DNA of 64,000 nucleotides, taken from the NCBI GenBank assembly GCA_052034585.1, contig JBPOIJ010000008.1, positions 62,001-126,000 on the forward strand. Direction: 5' to 3'. The notes beneath the pieces were generated by a model, which searched no databases, was not told the DNA's origin, and saw nothing but the letters and a program-made list of their open reading frames with translations. Shown here piece by piece: positions 1-9,199 of the stretch. The position numbers and the translations under genes were made by a program. The stretch is from Xiheimicrobium sp052034585. GTDB lineage: Bacteria > Myxococcota > Myxococcia > Myxococcales > Myxococcaceae. Position 1 is the first letter of the stretch; each line of letters begins with the position of its first letter.

Positions 1-1
1 G

Positions 2-988
2 AAGGCGCCCGAGGGGTTGATGGTCGCGGCGGAGGTCGGCTTCGGAATGGGGCAGGTGCCAGCGGCGACCTCGATGCCAGCGAACTCGAGCGCGGTCACG
101 GCCGCTCCGACGATGGCGCCCCCGATGGTGGCCCCCGCCGTCTCACACCAGGGGCTGCCCCCGCTCACCCGCCCGCCGCCACCGGTCCTCTCCACGACGC
201 CGCCGATCACTGCGCCGCCGCCGCCGCTCCGGCCAGGCGTGCGGCTGACGGCCCAGCAAGCGGTGCACACCGCAGGCAAGGACGAGCACGAGGCGACGCT
301 CCTCGCCGACGGCATGCGGGACGACTCGACGACCAACCCGGGGCCGCAGGAACTCAACGTTCGCAACCGACCGGCGCCCTTGCCGGAAGAGGTCGGCCCC
401 GATCCGTTCGCGTCGTTCCCTCCGACCGCGGTCCGCCCCATTCCGCCGGTGCTCGCCACGCCGGCTCCGCAGCGACGGGTCCTCGCTCCGACGACGCAGC
501 AACCGCCTTCGCGCATGGCGCCCCCGATGATGATCGAGGGAACCGGCTCTTCGAACCCGTCGCTGCCCGAGCTGCCGGCCACGAGCCAGACCTCTCCGAC
601 GTTGGGGACGATTGGGAACCAGACGAGCGCTCAGCTGCAGCCGGTCGGCGGGAGCAACAAGGTCCTCTTCGCCATCTTGGGAGTGGGGGCGGCGCTGATC
701 ATCACCGTGGTGGCCCTCGCCTTCGCGTTCCGCCCCCCAGCGCACGGTCTCCTCCTCATCGACGTGCCCAGCGGCGCGTCGAACGTGCGAGTGAGCGTGA
801 ACGGCAAGGATCTGCTCGAAGACGGAAAGCCGGTGAAGGACTTCCCGCAGCTGCGGGAGGTCGACGTCGGCAAGACGACGGTGATGATCAAGGCGCAGGG
901 CTTTGAAACCCTCACCGAGACCGTCGACGTCAAAGAGGGAAACGTGCCGACCACCCTCAAAGCCACTCTCAAGAAGAAACAAGACTGA
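2..988 (+). CDS. Membrane-anchored protein with C-terminal PEGA-like domain (5' partial)
   Basis: The reading frame is open from the first bases of the window with no stop upstream of the TTG/ATG at 17-22, so the N-terminus is probably outside the window. Visible parts are a long Pro/Ala/Thr-rich disordered segment (about 200 residues), one transmembrane helix near residues 215-240 (VLFAILGVGAALIITVVALA), and a C-terminal domain of about 80 residues (LLLIDVPSGASNVRVSVNGK...) that resembles PEGA domains. In myxobacteria this order (cytoplasmic part, Pro-rich linker, one membrane helix, external PEGA-like domain) is typical of the C-terminal half of Ser/Thr protein kinases or FHA-type signalling proteins. 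The kinase assignment is only inference because no kinase motif lies inside the window. The next gene starts 15 bp downstream on the same strand, so the two may be cotranscribed. Confidence 0.7.
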   Translation, partial: KAPEGLMVAAEVGFGMGQVPAATSMPANSSAVTAAPTMAPPMVAPAVSHQGLPPLTRPPPPVLSTTPPITAPPPPLRPGVRLTAQQAVHTAGKDEHEATLLADGMRDDSTTNPGPQELNVRNRPAPLPEEVGPDPFASFPPTAVRPIPPVLATPAPQRRVLAPTTQQPPSRMAPPMMIEGTGSSNPSLPELPATSQTSPTLGTIGNQTSAQLQPVGGSNKVLFAILGVGAALIITVVALAFAFRPPAHGLLLIDVPSGASNVRVSVNGKDLLEDGKPVKDFPQLREVDVGKTTVMIKAQGFETLTETVDVKEGNVPTTLKATLKKKQD

Positions 989-1003
989 CGGCAGCGACCC
1001 GAC

Positions 1004-2746
1004 ATGGCCAAGACCAAGAAGACCGACAACCCGCTCGCCGAGCTCCCCGGCTGGGCCCAGAAGCTCGCGCAGCGCTACTACACGCGCTCCGTCTCCACCT
1101 GCGTGCTCTTCGGAGCCGTTCGCGATCTGCAGCCGGTGACGAAGGAGGGCGGGGGGCGTGGCTTCGAGAACCTGAAGACCTTCCTCGGGGCCGAGCTCTT
1201 CGGCGGGCGAGATCACGTCCTCTCCTACGATCGTTCGTCGGGCATTCGTGCGCAGGCACCCGAGAGCCAGCAGGACTTCTCGCGCGCGATGGCCGGCTAC
1301 GACGCGATGTACGGCACCGACTACGCACGCACGATGCCGAAGGACCCAGCCCGGGCGCTGCAGCTCCTCGAGAACTACTTCCGGCTCCGCCTCGGCGAGG
1401 GCAAGTCGATCGCGTTGGTGGTGGACTTCGCGGAGACGATCGCGCCGGCCGCCGACATGGGGTCGCTCTCGGCCGAAGATCGGTTCACCCTGGCCACGCT
1501 GATCAAGTGGTCGCAGGACCGGCAGTTCCTCCAGGCCGATCTCTCGATCGTGCTCATCGTCGAGAACCTGGCCGACATCTCGAGCCGGCTCTCGCGCAAC
1601 CCGTACGTGGCGAACATCGAGATCAGCCTCCCCGGTGAAGACGAGCGCCTCGAGTTCGTGAAGTGGAAGCTCGAAGGCAAGAAGCTCGCCTCGGTGTCGG
1701 ACGTGCCGGTGAACGCGCTGGCGAAGATGACCGCGGGCCTCTCGCGCATCAACCTCGATCGGCTCCTCAACGAGGCGATGGAAGGAGGCGTGCGGATCAC
1801 GCCCGAGATCCTCAAGGACAAGAAGAAGGAGATCATTCAGGCCGAATGCCATGGCCTGCTCGAGTTCATCGAGCCGGCGTGGACGCTCGACGTGGTGGCC
1901 GGGCACGCGAAGGCCAAGAAGATGCTCCGCGACGCCGCCTCGATGCTGAAGAAGGGCCGCATCGAGGTGATGCCGATGGGCTACCTCGTGTCCGGGCCGG
2001 TCGGCACCGGGAAGACCTTCCTCGTCACGTGCTTCGCCGGAGAGATCGGCATTCCCTGCGTGAAGTTCCTCAACTTCCGCAGCCAGTGGCAGGGCGTCAC
2101 CGAGTCGAACCTCGAGAAGATCTTCAACCTCCTCAAGGCCCTCTGGCCGGTGGCGGTGATGATCGACGAGGCCGATGCGTTCCTTGGCGATCGTGACGCC
2201 GGCGGCGATTCGGGCACCTCGAGCCGGGTCTTCGCCTCCATTGCGAGCTTCATGGGGAACACCGAGTTCCGCGGGAAGATCGTCTGGTTTCTCCTGACGT
2301 GTCGGCCCGATCTGTTGCCGATCGACTTGAAGCGCCAGGGCCGCGCCGAGGAACACCTCGCGTTGTTCTACCCGCAGACCGACGCCGAGCGCGACGAGCT
2401 GTTCACGGCGATGCAGAAGAAGACCAAGGTGCCCGTCGAGGTGCCCAACTTCTCCGCGCTCACCAAGGGCCACCCGTTCTCTGGCGCCGACATCGAGGCG
2501 ATCCTCATTCGCTCGAAGTTCAAGGCGGCCACCGATGGGCGCGATCAGGTCAGCGCGGCCGACGTCGAGGCGGTGGTGAAGGACTTCGTGCCTCCGAGCT
2601 ACCCGCTCGAGATCGAGCTGCAGAACCTCGTCGCCGTGCAGGAATGCACCAGCCGCGATCTGTTGCCCGAGGTGTTCCAGAAGCTCGAGCGTGACGAAGT
2701 GACGCGGCGGGTGCGCGAGCTCAAGGTGCTGCTCGAAGAGCGATGA
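1004..2746 (+). CDS. Double-domain AAA+ ATPase, first AAA module degenerate
   Basis: The protein has 580 residues. The C-terminal half (about 290-510) is a canonical AAA module: Walker A GPVGTGKT near residue 331, Walker B VMIDEADAF near 385, a sensor-1-like LLTCRPD, and a QGRAEEH segment at the place of the usual arginine-finger motif. The N-terminal half (about 30-270) keeps the AAA-like order, with a hydrophobic strand ending VVDFAE in place of Walker B and then VLIVENLADISSRLSRNP...IEISLPGEDER, which parallels the second-region and ISLP segments of FtsH/Cdc48-type domains. It has no GxxGxGKT loop. I infer one inactive and one active AAA ring, as in several remodelling ATPases. The substrate is unknown. 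The start is ATG. The stop overlaps the next ATG (ATGA), so the small secreted protein downstream is translationally coupled. Confidence 0.85.
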   Translation: MAKTKKTDNPLAELPGWAQKLAQRYYTRSVSTCVLFGAVRDLQPVTKEGGGRGFENLKTFLGAELFGGRDHVLSYDRSSGIRAQAPESQQDFSRAMAGYDAMYGTDYARTMPKDPARALQLLENYFRLRLGEGKSIALVVDFAETIAPAADMGSLSAEDRFTLATLIKWSQDRQFLQADLSIVLIVENLADISSRLSRNPYVANIEISLPGEDERLEFVKWKLEGKKLASVSDVPVNALAKMTAGLSRINLDRLLNEAMEGGVRITPEILKDKKKEIIQAECHGLLEFIEPAWTLDVVAGHAKAKKMLRDAASMLKKGRIEVMPMGYLVSGPVGTGKTFLVTCFAGEIGIPCVKFLNFRSQWQGVTESNLEKIFNLLKALWPVAVMIDEADAFLGDRDAGGDSGTSSRVFASIASFMGNTEFRGKIVWFLLTCRPDLLPIDLKRQGRAEEHLALFYPQTDAERDELFTAMQKKTKVPVEVPNFSALTKGHPFSGADIEAILIRSKFKAATDGRDQVSAADVEAVVKDFVPPSYPLEIELQNLVAVQECTSRDLLPEVFQKLERDEVTRRVRELKVLLEER

Positions 2747-3237
2747 GGCCCGTGTGCCTGCTGGTGCTCCTGGCGACGAGGGGCCTCGCTGCGCCGTTCG
2801 AGTGCACGATCGACGGCGCTCCCTGGAAGGTCGGCGCGCCGAGACTCTTCACGTCCGACGTGGGAGGAACGCGATCGCTCTACGTCAACATCGGAGGAAC
2901 GCCCTCAGTGAGCTTCGGCGTGCCCTGGGCGCTCGTTTCGGGTCCGGGCAAGCGGCGCGTGGAGCTGCGGGAGGCGTCGAGTGACGCTGGTTCCCGGGCA
3001 CCACCGCTCTTCGGAAACGTTCGCCTCCGTCCTCCGGTGACGCCGGTCGTGACGGCCAAGGGCGCCGAGCCCGATCCGGGGACGTTCGAGATCGTTCAAG
3101 GCGCCGTCGAGTGGGAAGCGACCTCGACGTCGTCCGCGCACGTCTCTTTCGAGTTGGTCGCCGCTCGCGCCGATGGGAAGCAGCGCGTGACGGTGCGCTG
3201 CCAGGGTCGAGCGCTGGCCTGGTCCAGCGGCCCTTGA
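2743..3237 (+). CDS. Small secreted protein of unknown function
   Basis: The protein has 164 residues and begins with a short signal peptide (MRPVCLLVLLATRGLAA) followed by a predicted all-beta mature part with two cysteines (FECTIDG near the N-terminus, VRCQGRAL at the C-terminus) that could form one disulphide. I do not recognise a family. Its start codon overlaps the stop of the AAA+ ATPase gene by 4 bp, so it is coupled to that gene. The gene ends 9 bp before the convergent macroglobulin-like gene. The export signal combined with coupling to a cytoplasmic ATPase is odd, and no function can be assigned. Confidence 0.7.
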   Translation: MRPVCLLVLLATRGLAAPFECTIDGAPWKVGAPRLFTSDVGGTRSLYVNIGGTPSVSFGVPWALVSGPGKRRVELREASSDAGSRAPPLFGNVRLRPPVTPVVTAKGAEPDPGTFEIVQGAVEWEATSTSSAHVSFELVAARADGKQRVTVRCQGRALAWSSGP

Positions 3238-3246
3238 CGGGGCGCG

Positions 3247-5634
3247 CTACCGAATGACCCAGGCCTTCGGAACGAAGGTCTTCGAGCGATCGGCGCGGTC
3301 CTCGAGGGTGAGCGAGGTCGGCTGAGCCTGGAGCTTGCCGGCGAGGGTCGGAATCACCTTCACCTTTCCTTCCCACGTCGCACCAGACGTCAGCGGGGGG
3401 AGATGAAGCGTGATCGCTCCGTCTTCGGTCTCGTAGCGACCGATGGTGCCTGCCGAGACGAGCGCGTCGAGCGAGGGCGTGTCGTGCTGTACGCCAGCGG
3501 GGAGCCCGATGCGCAGCTTCACGGCCGTCTGGCCGGGGTAGGCCGCGGTGAGGTTCAGCTCTGACGCCTTGCCGACCTGGAGCTCCGACGGCACCGCGCT
3601 CTGCAGCTCGAGGCCCGCCTCGGTCGACTCCTTCCACGGCACGTAGGCGACGAGGCCCATCGCATAGCCAAGCCCTGGCACTGGCGGCTCGGCGGTGACG
3701 GTCCACTGGTGGTTGCCCGACGAACCAGTCGCATCGGTCTCCAGCACCAGCACGCTCTTGAGCGTCTCGGGCGTCAGCTCACCGGTGGTGAGCACCTTCC
3801 CGTCGCGGGCGAGCGAGATCTTCACCCCAGCCGGCACCTTCTCCTTGAAGAGGGTGGTGATGGCGCGCAGCGCGAGCAGGTTCGTCCGCCCGTCGCCCCA
3901 GCCCGTGAAGGGATCGTACGAGCCGAGCAGGGTGGTGCCGAGATCGGCGAGCGGCGCCTTCGGGTCGCTCTGCAGCGCGAGGACGGCGAGGGCGGTGGCC
4001 TCGAGAGAGGACGGAACCGCGCCATCGGCACGCACCACGCCCGCTGGCACCGTCAGCACCGCGCCTTCGGCGTTCGAGCTGATGCCCTTGAGGACGGTCT
4101 CCTTGAGCGTGTCGGCGACGCTGCCAGTCACCGCACCCGACGCGAGGGCCGCCGCCGCCGTGTAGGGATCGTTGATGCGGCCGAGGTTGCGCTCGTACGC
4201 GCCCGCCGCCTTCACCGAGACGAGGGTGAAGCGCTGTTGCCCACGCGGCGTCCCCTGCGCGGCCTTCACCGCGCGGAGACAGTCTCCGGTGGTGACGAGG
4301 AGCCGCTGGAGGGTCCACCCATCTGCTCCCTGGCAGGTGCCGTCGGGGCGCTGGGCTTGGGCCACCTGCGCGGCGAGCCGTTCGCCGAGTCGCGAGAGCA
4401 CCGGGTTGTCGGGGTGCGCGAGGGCGGCTTCGGCGAGGAGCGTCGCCGAATCGACGGAGGGCGCGCGGGAGTGACGCATCACCCGTTGGGTGGCGAGCAC
4501 GCTCAAGTCGCGAATGAGCGGGCCGTTCGGCTCTTCGCCCAGCGCGCGCAGGAGCGCAGGCGCACTCCCGAGGAGCTGGAGGAGATACGCATCTTCGGCC
4601 ACGCCACCTCGGCCCGGCGCGGCAGCGAGTTCGGCGCGAACGAGGCCGAGCGCCCCGGGGAACACCCGGAGAATGACCTGCTCGCTCGCGGGCAGCGCGT
4701 CGGCTGGGCCGGCGAGGGAGAAGGTGCGCGGGGCGGCGAGCGTTCCTCCGTGGGTCACCGCCTCGCGTTGGCCGGCGGGCTTCACGTCGATCGTCCGAAT
4801 CACGGCGTCGGTGGAGCCGAGCGTGGCCTTGAGCGTCAGGGGACCAGGCCGCGGCGCGGTGAGCGAGACGTTCTGCACGACGTTGCCGCCGGCCGCCACC
4901 CGCACCGAGTTCGCGGTGGGCCCGAGCACGCCCGTCGACTGGAGCGCGAGGGGGCTGGTGATCTCTCGATCGGTGGTGTTGACGATCTGGATCGGCAGGG
5001 TCACCTGATCGCCCGCGAAGAGCATGGGGGGAACGACGGGCTCGACGTAGGTCGGGAGCGTGCCGAGGAAGCTGGTGACGGCGCCGGCCTGCCCTCCTTG
5101 TCGGGAGTGTGCGAGCGCGAGCACCCGCCAGGTGGTGAGCCGATCGGGCACCTTCACCGGCAAGCTCGCCCTGCCCGCAGCGTCGGTGACGACGAGCGGC
5201 TCGAAGAGGAACGTCTCGGGAAACCAGGCGCGGGTCGCGGCGGCCTGCTCGGTCCCACCGGGCCCTCCTTCGGCCTTGGGCGCCTCGTCGGCCTCGGCGA
5301 GGCTCGACTGCTCCTTCTCTTCACGTGGCCTGGCCTTCTTGAGATCGTCTCCTGCGGCGCCGTAGCCCGACCCGCGCCCGCCGCCCTTCGTGCCGATGCC
5401 GCCGAGGCCGATCGCGGCCTTCGCCGGAGGGGCGGCCGGCTCCGCCATGGAAGGGCTCGCCACGATGGGGCTCTGTCGTCGCTCGAGGCGCTCCTCGCCG
5501 GCGAGTGCGTCGGCCGAGGATCCGAACGCGCTCCCCGGTGCGAACCTCGACGAGTGTCGGCCTCCGACCGCAGAGAAGAAGAAGAGCACGAGCACGGCGA
5601 ACCCAGTCGCCAGGAGGACGAAGATCTTCTTCAT
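3247..5634 (-). CDS. Split alpha-2-macroglobulin-like protein, C-terminal half (A2M and TED-like region, no thioester)
   Basis: The protein has 795 residues. The start is the ATG at 5634, which overlaps the stop of the upstream gene as ATGA; an open frame further upstream lacks family sequence. The N-terminus has a membrane helix (MKKIFVLLATGFAVLVLFFF), then a Gly-rich linker, then a segment with WFPETFLFEPLVVTDAAGRA and RLTTWRVLALA, typical of the A2M domain that follows the bait region. The remainder (about 330-680) is helical and resembles the thioester-containing terpenoid-cyclase-like domain. Where family members carry PYGCVEQ, this protein reads GRGGVAED (about residues 340-348), so the reactive Cys and Gln are absent. 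With the upstream gene it makes one macroglobulin in two polypeptides, presumably periplasmic. The missing thioester suggests a structural or non-covalent trapping role. Confidence 0.8.
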   Translation of the reverse strand: MKKIFVLLATGFAVLVLFFFSAVGGRHSSRFAPGSAFGSSADALAGEERLERRQSPIVASPSMAEPAAPPAKAAIGLGGIGTKGGGRGSGYGAAGDDLKKARPREEKEQSSLAEADEAPKAEGGPGGTEQAAATRAWFPETFLFEPLVVTDAAGRASLPVKVPDRLTTWRVLALAHSRQGGQAGAVTSFLGTLPTYVEPVVPPMLFAGDQVTLPIQIVNTTDREITSPLALQSTGVLGPTANSVRVAAGGNVVQNVSLTAPRPGPLTLKATLGSTDAVIRTIDVKPAGQREAVTHGGTLAAPRTFSLAGPADALPASEQVILRVFPGALGLVRAELAAAPGRGGVAEDAYLLQLLGSAPALLRALGEEPNGPLIRDLSVLATQRVMRHSRAPSVDSATLLAEAALAHPDNPVLSRLGERLAAQVAQAQRPDGTCQGADGWTLQRLLVTTGDCLRAVKAAQGTPRGQQRFTLVSVKAAGAYERNLGRINDPYTAAAALASGAVTGSVADTLKETVLKGISSNAEGAVLTVPAGVVRADGAVPSSLEATALAVLALQSDPKAPLADLGTTLLGSYDPFTGWGDGRTNLLALRAITTLFKEKVPAGVKISLARDGKVLTTGELTPETLKSVLVLETDATGSSGNHQWTVTAEPPVPGLGYAMGLVAYVPWKESTEAGLELQSAVPSELQVGKASELNLTAAYPGQTAVKLRIGLPAGVQHDTPSLDALVSAGTIGRYETEDGAITLHLPPLTSGATWEGKVKVIPTLAGKLQAQPTSLTLEDRADRSKTFVPKAWVIR

Positions 5635-8600
5635 GGCTTCTCCTTCGCGACCCACATCGACCAGTTCTCCGAATCTTCCGGCAGGCGGGTGCCGTCGATG
5701 ACGACCTGCCGCGGCTCGGTCAAGGCGAGGAGATCGGCGGGCAGTCGGTGGAGCCGCAGCTTCCGTCCCCAGAGATCGCGCGCGGGTTCCTTTCGTTTCT
5801 CGAGGGCGTCGAGCGACTTCGACCACAGCGTCGCCATCGTCCTGGGCGTCATCTTCTCGGTCGTGCCGGCGCTGCTTTCCCACTCGCGCGTCTGCACGTG
5901 CAGCTCGGCGAGCGCGACGTAGAACCTGTCGACGAGCACCGCGTTCGGGTCGAGGGTGGTCGACGAGTTCACGTAGGCGGGCGTGTCGATCTCCGGCGGC
6001 GGCGGGAGCTGCGAGACCTTGAGGAGCGTCGCCGCCTGCGCGTTCTTGCCGCGGACCCGGCCTTGCGCGAGGGCTTGGGCGTCGATGCCGGGGAAGGCGA
6101 ACTCACTCTGAACCTGCGGTCGCATCGCGTCGAGCTCGGTCGCTCCCGGCAAGGGCACGAGCTGGGAGAGGCTGTCGTCGACGCCGAACAACCCGACCGC
6201 TGCAGCGCCGCCGACACCGCCAATCTTCGTCTCCAGCTCCAGGTGGGCGAGCTGGCCGGGGGCATAGCGCTCCTTCTCGGCCTTGACGCTCACCGAGAGC
6301 GCAGCCTTGGGCTTCGAGTAGAGGAACACCTCGGCGCTCTCGAAGGACACCGAGAACCACCCTTCGACGTCCCTCGGCAGCTCGAAGCTGGCCGTCTTCT
6401 CTTTCTCGTCGAACTTCGACTCCCAGGTCCGCGCGCCCTGCCGCAGCCACAACTTCTCGGGGAGCGTGCCGGCCCAGTTGGGCCCGCGGAGCAGCTGCAC
6501 CGTCACCTTCTCTCCCGGGCTCAGCAGCTGGCTCGAGGCGCGCAGGCGGAGGTCGGGGATGGTGCCGGGCCGCACCCGGAGCTTCGTCGAGCCGAGCACC
6601 TCGTTGCCGCTCTTGGCGGTCACCAGGAACTCGTAGCCGGTCATGATCGTCTCCTGCGGCCGTTCGGCTTCGTACTTCTCGGGCGCGGTGACGTCGAAGG
6701 AGATGACGCCGACGGCGGCCTCCTCGGTCGCACCGTCGTCCTCCTGGTCGCTCGGCCGCGGCGGCACTTCGAGCTTCACCTTCGACAGCCGCGAGGTGAT
6801 GCAGCTCACCGCCGCCTCGGGCACCTTGCCGCCGTTCTTGTCTGGCGACCAGCTGAGGCTCAGCTCCTTGTCCTTGGGTCGATGGAGGAAGAAGGCGCGC
6901 CGTTGGAGCGGGCCCGAGGTGATGGTCGAGGGCAGGCAGTCGCGCACGTCGAGCATCGCCTGCTCGAGAGACTCCTCGAGGTATGGCACCTGGCCGGGCA
7001 GCGCATCGGGCGTCGCGCTCACCCGGGGGAGATCTTCGTCGTTGAACTGGTAGGTCACCTCGAAGAGCCGCTCGTCGGCCGAGCTGAAGCGCAGCCCCGA
7101 GAGCACCTTCCCCACGCAGGCGCCGAGCCGATGGGTCGGTCCGGCGGCCCCGAGGACCGCGCCCGCTGGGTTCACGCGAAGCCCGAAGGTGGCCCCACCG
7201 CCCTCGGGCCCCATGTAGCGCGTGCACTGATCGAGGGAGGTCTCCACGCGATCGAAGGTGAGCCGATCGGCGAGGCTCACCTCGTCCTCAGCGAGTCGAT
7301 CGCTGAGCCCGGTTCGAACGACGGGGTCGGCCTTGGGCGGAGGTCGGAACGGAAGCGCGGGGATCACCACGTTCACCGCCGGACCAGGATCGAGCTGCAG
7401 ACTCGCGACCCCGTCCTCGTCGGCCGTGGAGGTCACGCCCTTGTCGGTCGGCTCCCAGAGGCGCTTGACGATCAGCTCGGTGTTGGAGAGCACGCGCCCG
7501 TCGGCGGTCGTCGCCCGGAGGTAGAGCCGGTTGTTGAAGCCCTCGACGAGGCCATCGCGGAGCTCGGGAACGGCGCTGACCGAGATGGCGTCTTCCGAGA
7601 GCAGCACCTCGACGCTGCCCTCGACGCGATCGCCCGAGGGATCGACGGCGGAGATCGCGGCGGTGAGGTGCGCCTCGCCTTGGAGATCGTCGGGCACGGC
7701 CGGGAGCTCCACGTCGAACGATCCCGACGCGTTGGTGAGCGCGCTCTTGGGGAGCCCCGAGCCATCGACCCAGGAGGTCGGCGCGGGCCAGGCGCCAGAG
7801 GTCGACCAACGAAACTCGAGCTGGGCCTTCGCGACGGGCGCGCCCGAGCTGTACCGGACCTCGCCGCGCACGACCGGCTTCTCCTTGCGGCGATAGAACG
7901 AGCGCGCCGTTGAAGCCTCGACGCGGAAGCGGGGCAGGGTGAAGGGCTTCACGGTGAAGGGGCGCGTCTGGCTCGCCGGGCCGCTCGACCAGCTCACCTG
8001 CCACTCACCGCTCTCGGCTTCGGAGTCGAGCGGGAAGCTCCCGGCCACCACGCCGAACTCGCCCGCAGGCGCCTTCTCTTCGAGGAGCACTTCACCGCTG
8101 GGGTTGGTGACGCGCCAAAGCCCCGGGCGGCCATCGAGTGGACTGAGGGTGCCTCCGTGAAGCGCGAGGGCGCGGAACTTCACCGTGTTCCCCGGCTCGT
8201 AGAGCGGGCGATCGGTGAGCACGTGGATCTTCGCGGGCGCGAACAGCGGCAGCGGCGCGTCGACGACGGTCTCTCCGAGCGAGGAGTTCACCTTGGTGCG
8301 CAGCAGGTAGTCCCCGTCGTTCACGGTGGGGATGACGACGGTCGCGTGCCTGCTCGCGCCCTGGGCCGTCCAGCCCTCCTTGGGCGTCAGCGGCTGCTCG
8401 CCGGTCGGCGTCACGAGGAAGAGCGACGGCGTGAAGCGCGAGAGCGAGGCGCTCGTCTGGAGATCGGCCGGGCCCGAGGTGTAGGCCGCGAGCACCGAGA
8501 CGGTGACGGTCCCTTCGGCGCCACGAACGAGCCCGCCCGAGTTCACCGAGACGACTTGACGCAGCTCACCGTCGGGGCACTCGTCGAGCCAGAGCCCGTG

Positions 8601-8714
8601 CGCAAAGCCGGTGGACAGGCAGGTGCGGCTGGCGGCGATGCCGAGCACCAGCGCGCCCAGGCCGAGCGCAATCAGCGGGCCTTTGCGGACTGTGCCGCGG
8701 AGACGAACGTTCAT
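5631..8714 (-). CDS. Split alpha-2-macroglobulin-like protein, N-terminal half (MG domains)
   Basis: The protein has 1027 residues. ATG at 8714 is chosen because it is preceded by GAGGGG at suitable spacing and gives a basic N-terminus plus membrane anchor (GPLIALGLGALVLGIAA). The hallmark MG2 sequence VLTDRPLYEPGNTVKFRALALH lies near residues 165-190. Several beta-sandwich macroglobulin domains follow. Near residue 850 comes ERYAPGQLAHLELET and VGLFGVDDSLSQL, typical of the bait-region domain. The chain stops soon after, exactly where the A2M domain should begin, and that domain is encoded by the overlapping downstream gene. The split is therefore at a domain border. It is likely a periplasmic protease-trapping or envelope-protecting factor, by analogy with bacterial A2M. 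Confidence 0.82.
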   Translation of the reverse strand: MNVRLRGTVRKGPLIALGLGALVLGIAASRTCLSTGFAHGLWLDECPDGELRQVVSVNSGGLVRGAEGTVTVSVLAAYTSGPADLQTSASLSRFTPSLFLVTPTGEQPLTPKEGWTAQGASRHATVVIPTVNDGDYLLRTKVNSSLGETVVDAPLPLFAPAKIHVLTDRPLYEPGNTVKFRALALHGGTLSPLDGRPGLWRVTNPSGEVLLEEKAPAGEFGVVAGSFPLDSEAESGEWQVSWSSGPASQTRPFTVKPFTLPRFRVEASTARSFYRRKEKPVVRGEVRYSSGAPVAKAQLEFRWSTSGAWPAPTSWVDGSGLPKSALTNASGSFDVELPAVPDDLQGEAHLTAAISAVDPSGDRVEGSVEVLLSEDAISVSAVPELRDGLVEGFNNRLYLRATTADGRVLSNTELIVKRLWEPTDKGVTSTADEDGVASLQLDPGPAVNVVIPALPFRPPPKADPVVRTGLSDRLAEDEVSLADRLTFDRVETSLDQCTRYMGPEGGGATFGLRVNPAGAVLGAAGPTHRLGACVGKVLSGLRFSSADERLFEVTYQFNDEDLPRVSATPDALPGQVPYLEESLEQAMLDVRDCLPSTITSGPLQRRAFFLHRPKDKELSLSWSPDKNGGKVPEAAVSCITSRLSKVKLEVPPRPSDQEDDGATEEAAVGVISFDVTAPEKYEAERPQETIMTGYEFLVTAKSGNEVLGSTKLRVRPGTIPDLRLRASSQLLSPGEKVTVQLLRGPNWAGTLPEKLWLRQGARTWESKFDEKEKTASFELPRDVEGWFSVSFESAEVFLYSKPKAALSVSVKAEKERYAPGQLAHLELETKIGGVGGAAAVGLFGVDDSLSQLVPLPGATELDAMRPQVQSEFAFPGIDAQALAQGRVRGKNAQAATLLKVSQLPPPPEIDTPAYVNSSTTLDPNAVLVDRFYVALAELHVQTREWESSAGTTEKMTPRTMATLWSKSLDALEKRKEPARDLWGRKLRLHRLPADLLALTEPRQVVIDGTRLPEDSENWSMWVAKEKP

Positions 8715-8816
8715 TGGAGATCCCCTCGAGAGGAGAAGAAGTCTAGTTCGAGCCCGACGCCACAGGGGACAGGGAAGTTCCTGCAATCAGCCCCGCCGTT
8801 CGTCGTATGAGGACGT

Positions 8817-9194
8817 ATGCGTCCCTTGCTGAACCTGCTCTGGGCAGTGCTGGGTGGCGGAATTCTCACCGCGCTCGAGTACGCGATCGCCGGCGTGGTG
8901 CTCTGCCTCACCATCGTGGGCATTCCGTTCGGGCTCCAGTGCTTCAAGATCGCAGGGCTCGCGCTCTTTCCCTTTGGGAAGGACTTCGACGACTCCCGCC
9001 CGCGCGGCGTCGTGGCGCTGCCCTTCAACGTGCTGTGGTTGATCGTCGCGGGGATCTGGATCTGCCTCACCCACCTGACCCTCGCCCTCGGGCTCGCGGT
9101 GACGATCATCGGCATTCCCTTCGCGCTCCAGCACGTGAAGCTGGCGATGCTCGCGCTGATGCCCTTCGGGGTGCAGGTTCGTCAGGCGCGCTGA
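8817..9194 (+). CDS. yccF: YccF-family inner membrane protein
   Basis: The protein has 125 residues and matches the YccF (DUF307) family in layout. Two similar hydrophobic modules each end in a conserved Pro/Gly-Phe motif: TIVGIPFGLQCFKIAGLALFPFGKD in the first half and TIIGIPFALQHVKLAMLALMPFG in the second. The internal duplication is obvious by eye. ATG at 8817 has GAGG four bases upstream. The gene is divergent from the macroglobulin pair (about 100 bp between starts) and ends 5 bp before the convergent Cys-rich lipoprotein gene. The biological role of YccF proteins is not established. Confidence 0.88.
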   Translation: MRPLLNLLWAVLGGGILTALEYAIAGVVLCLTIVGIPFGLQCFKIAGLALFPFGKDFDDSRPRGVVALPFNVLWLIVAGIWICLTHLTLALGLAVTIIGIPFALQHVKLAMLALMPFGVQVRQAR

Positions 9195-9199
9195 GCTCG

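Noticed and set aside
143..2473. Long minus-strand open frame over the PEGA protein and AAA+ ATPase genes
   Set aside because: It is Arg/His/Gly-rich, shows no family motif and lies opposite genes with clear motifs; a GC-rich shadow.
5631..5634. Frameshift explaining the two macroglobulin halves
   Set aside because: The second half starts with its own ATG and membrane anchor and the genes overlap as ATGA, so a genuine split is more likely than a sequencing error.
5505..7913. Long plus-strand open frame over the macroglobulin genes
   Set aside because: Low-complexity Arg/Leu-rich translation, no motif; shadow of the real minus-strand genes.
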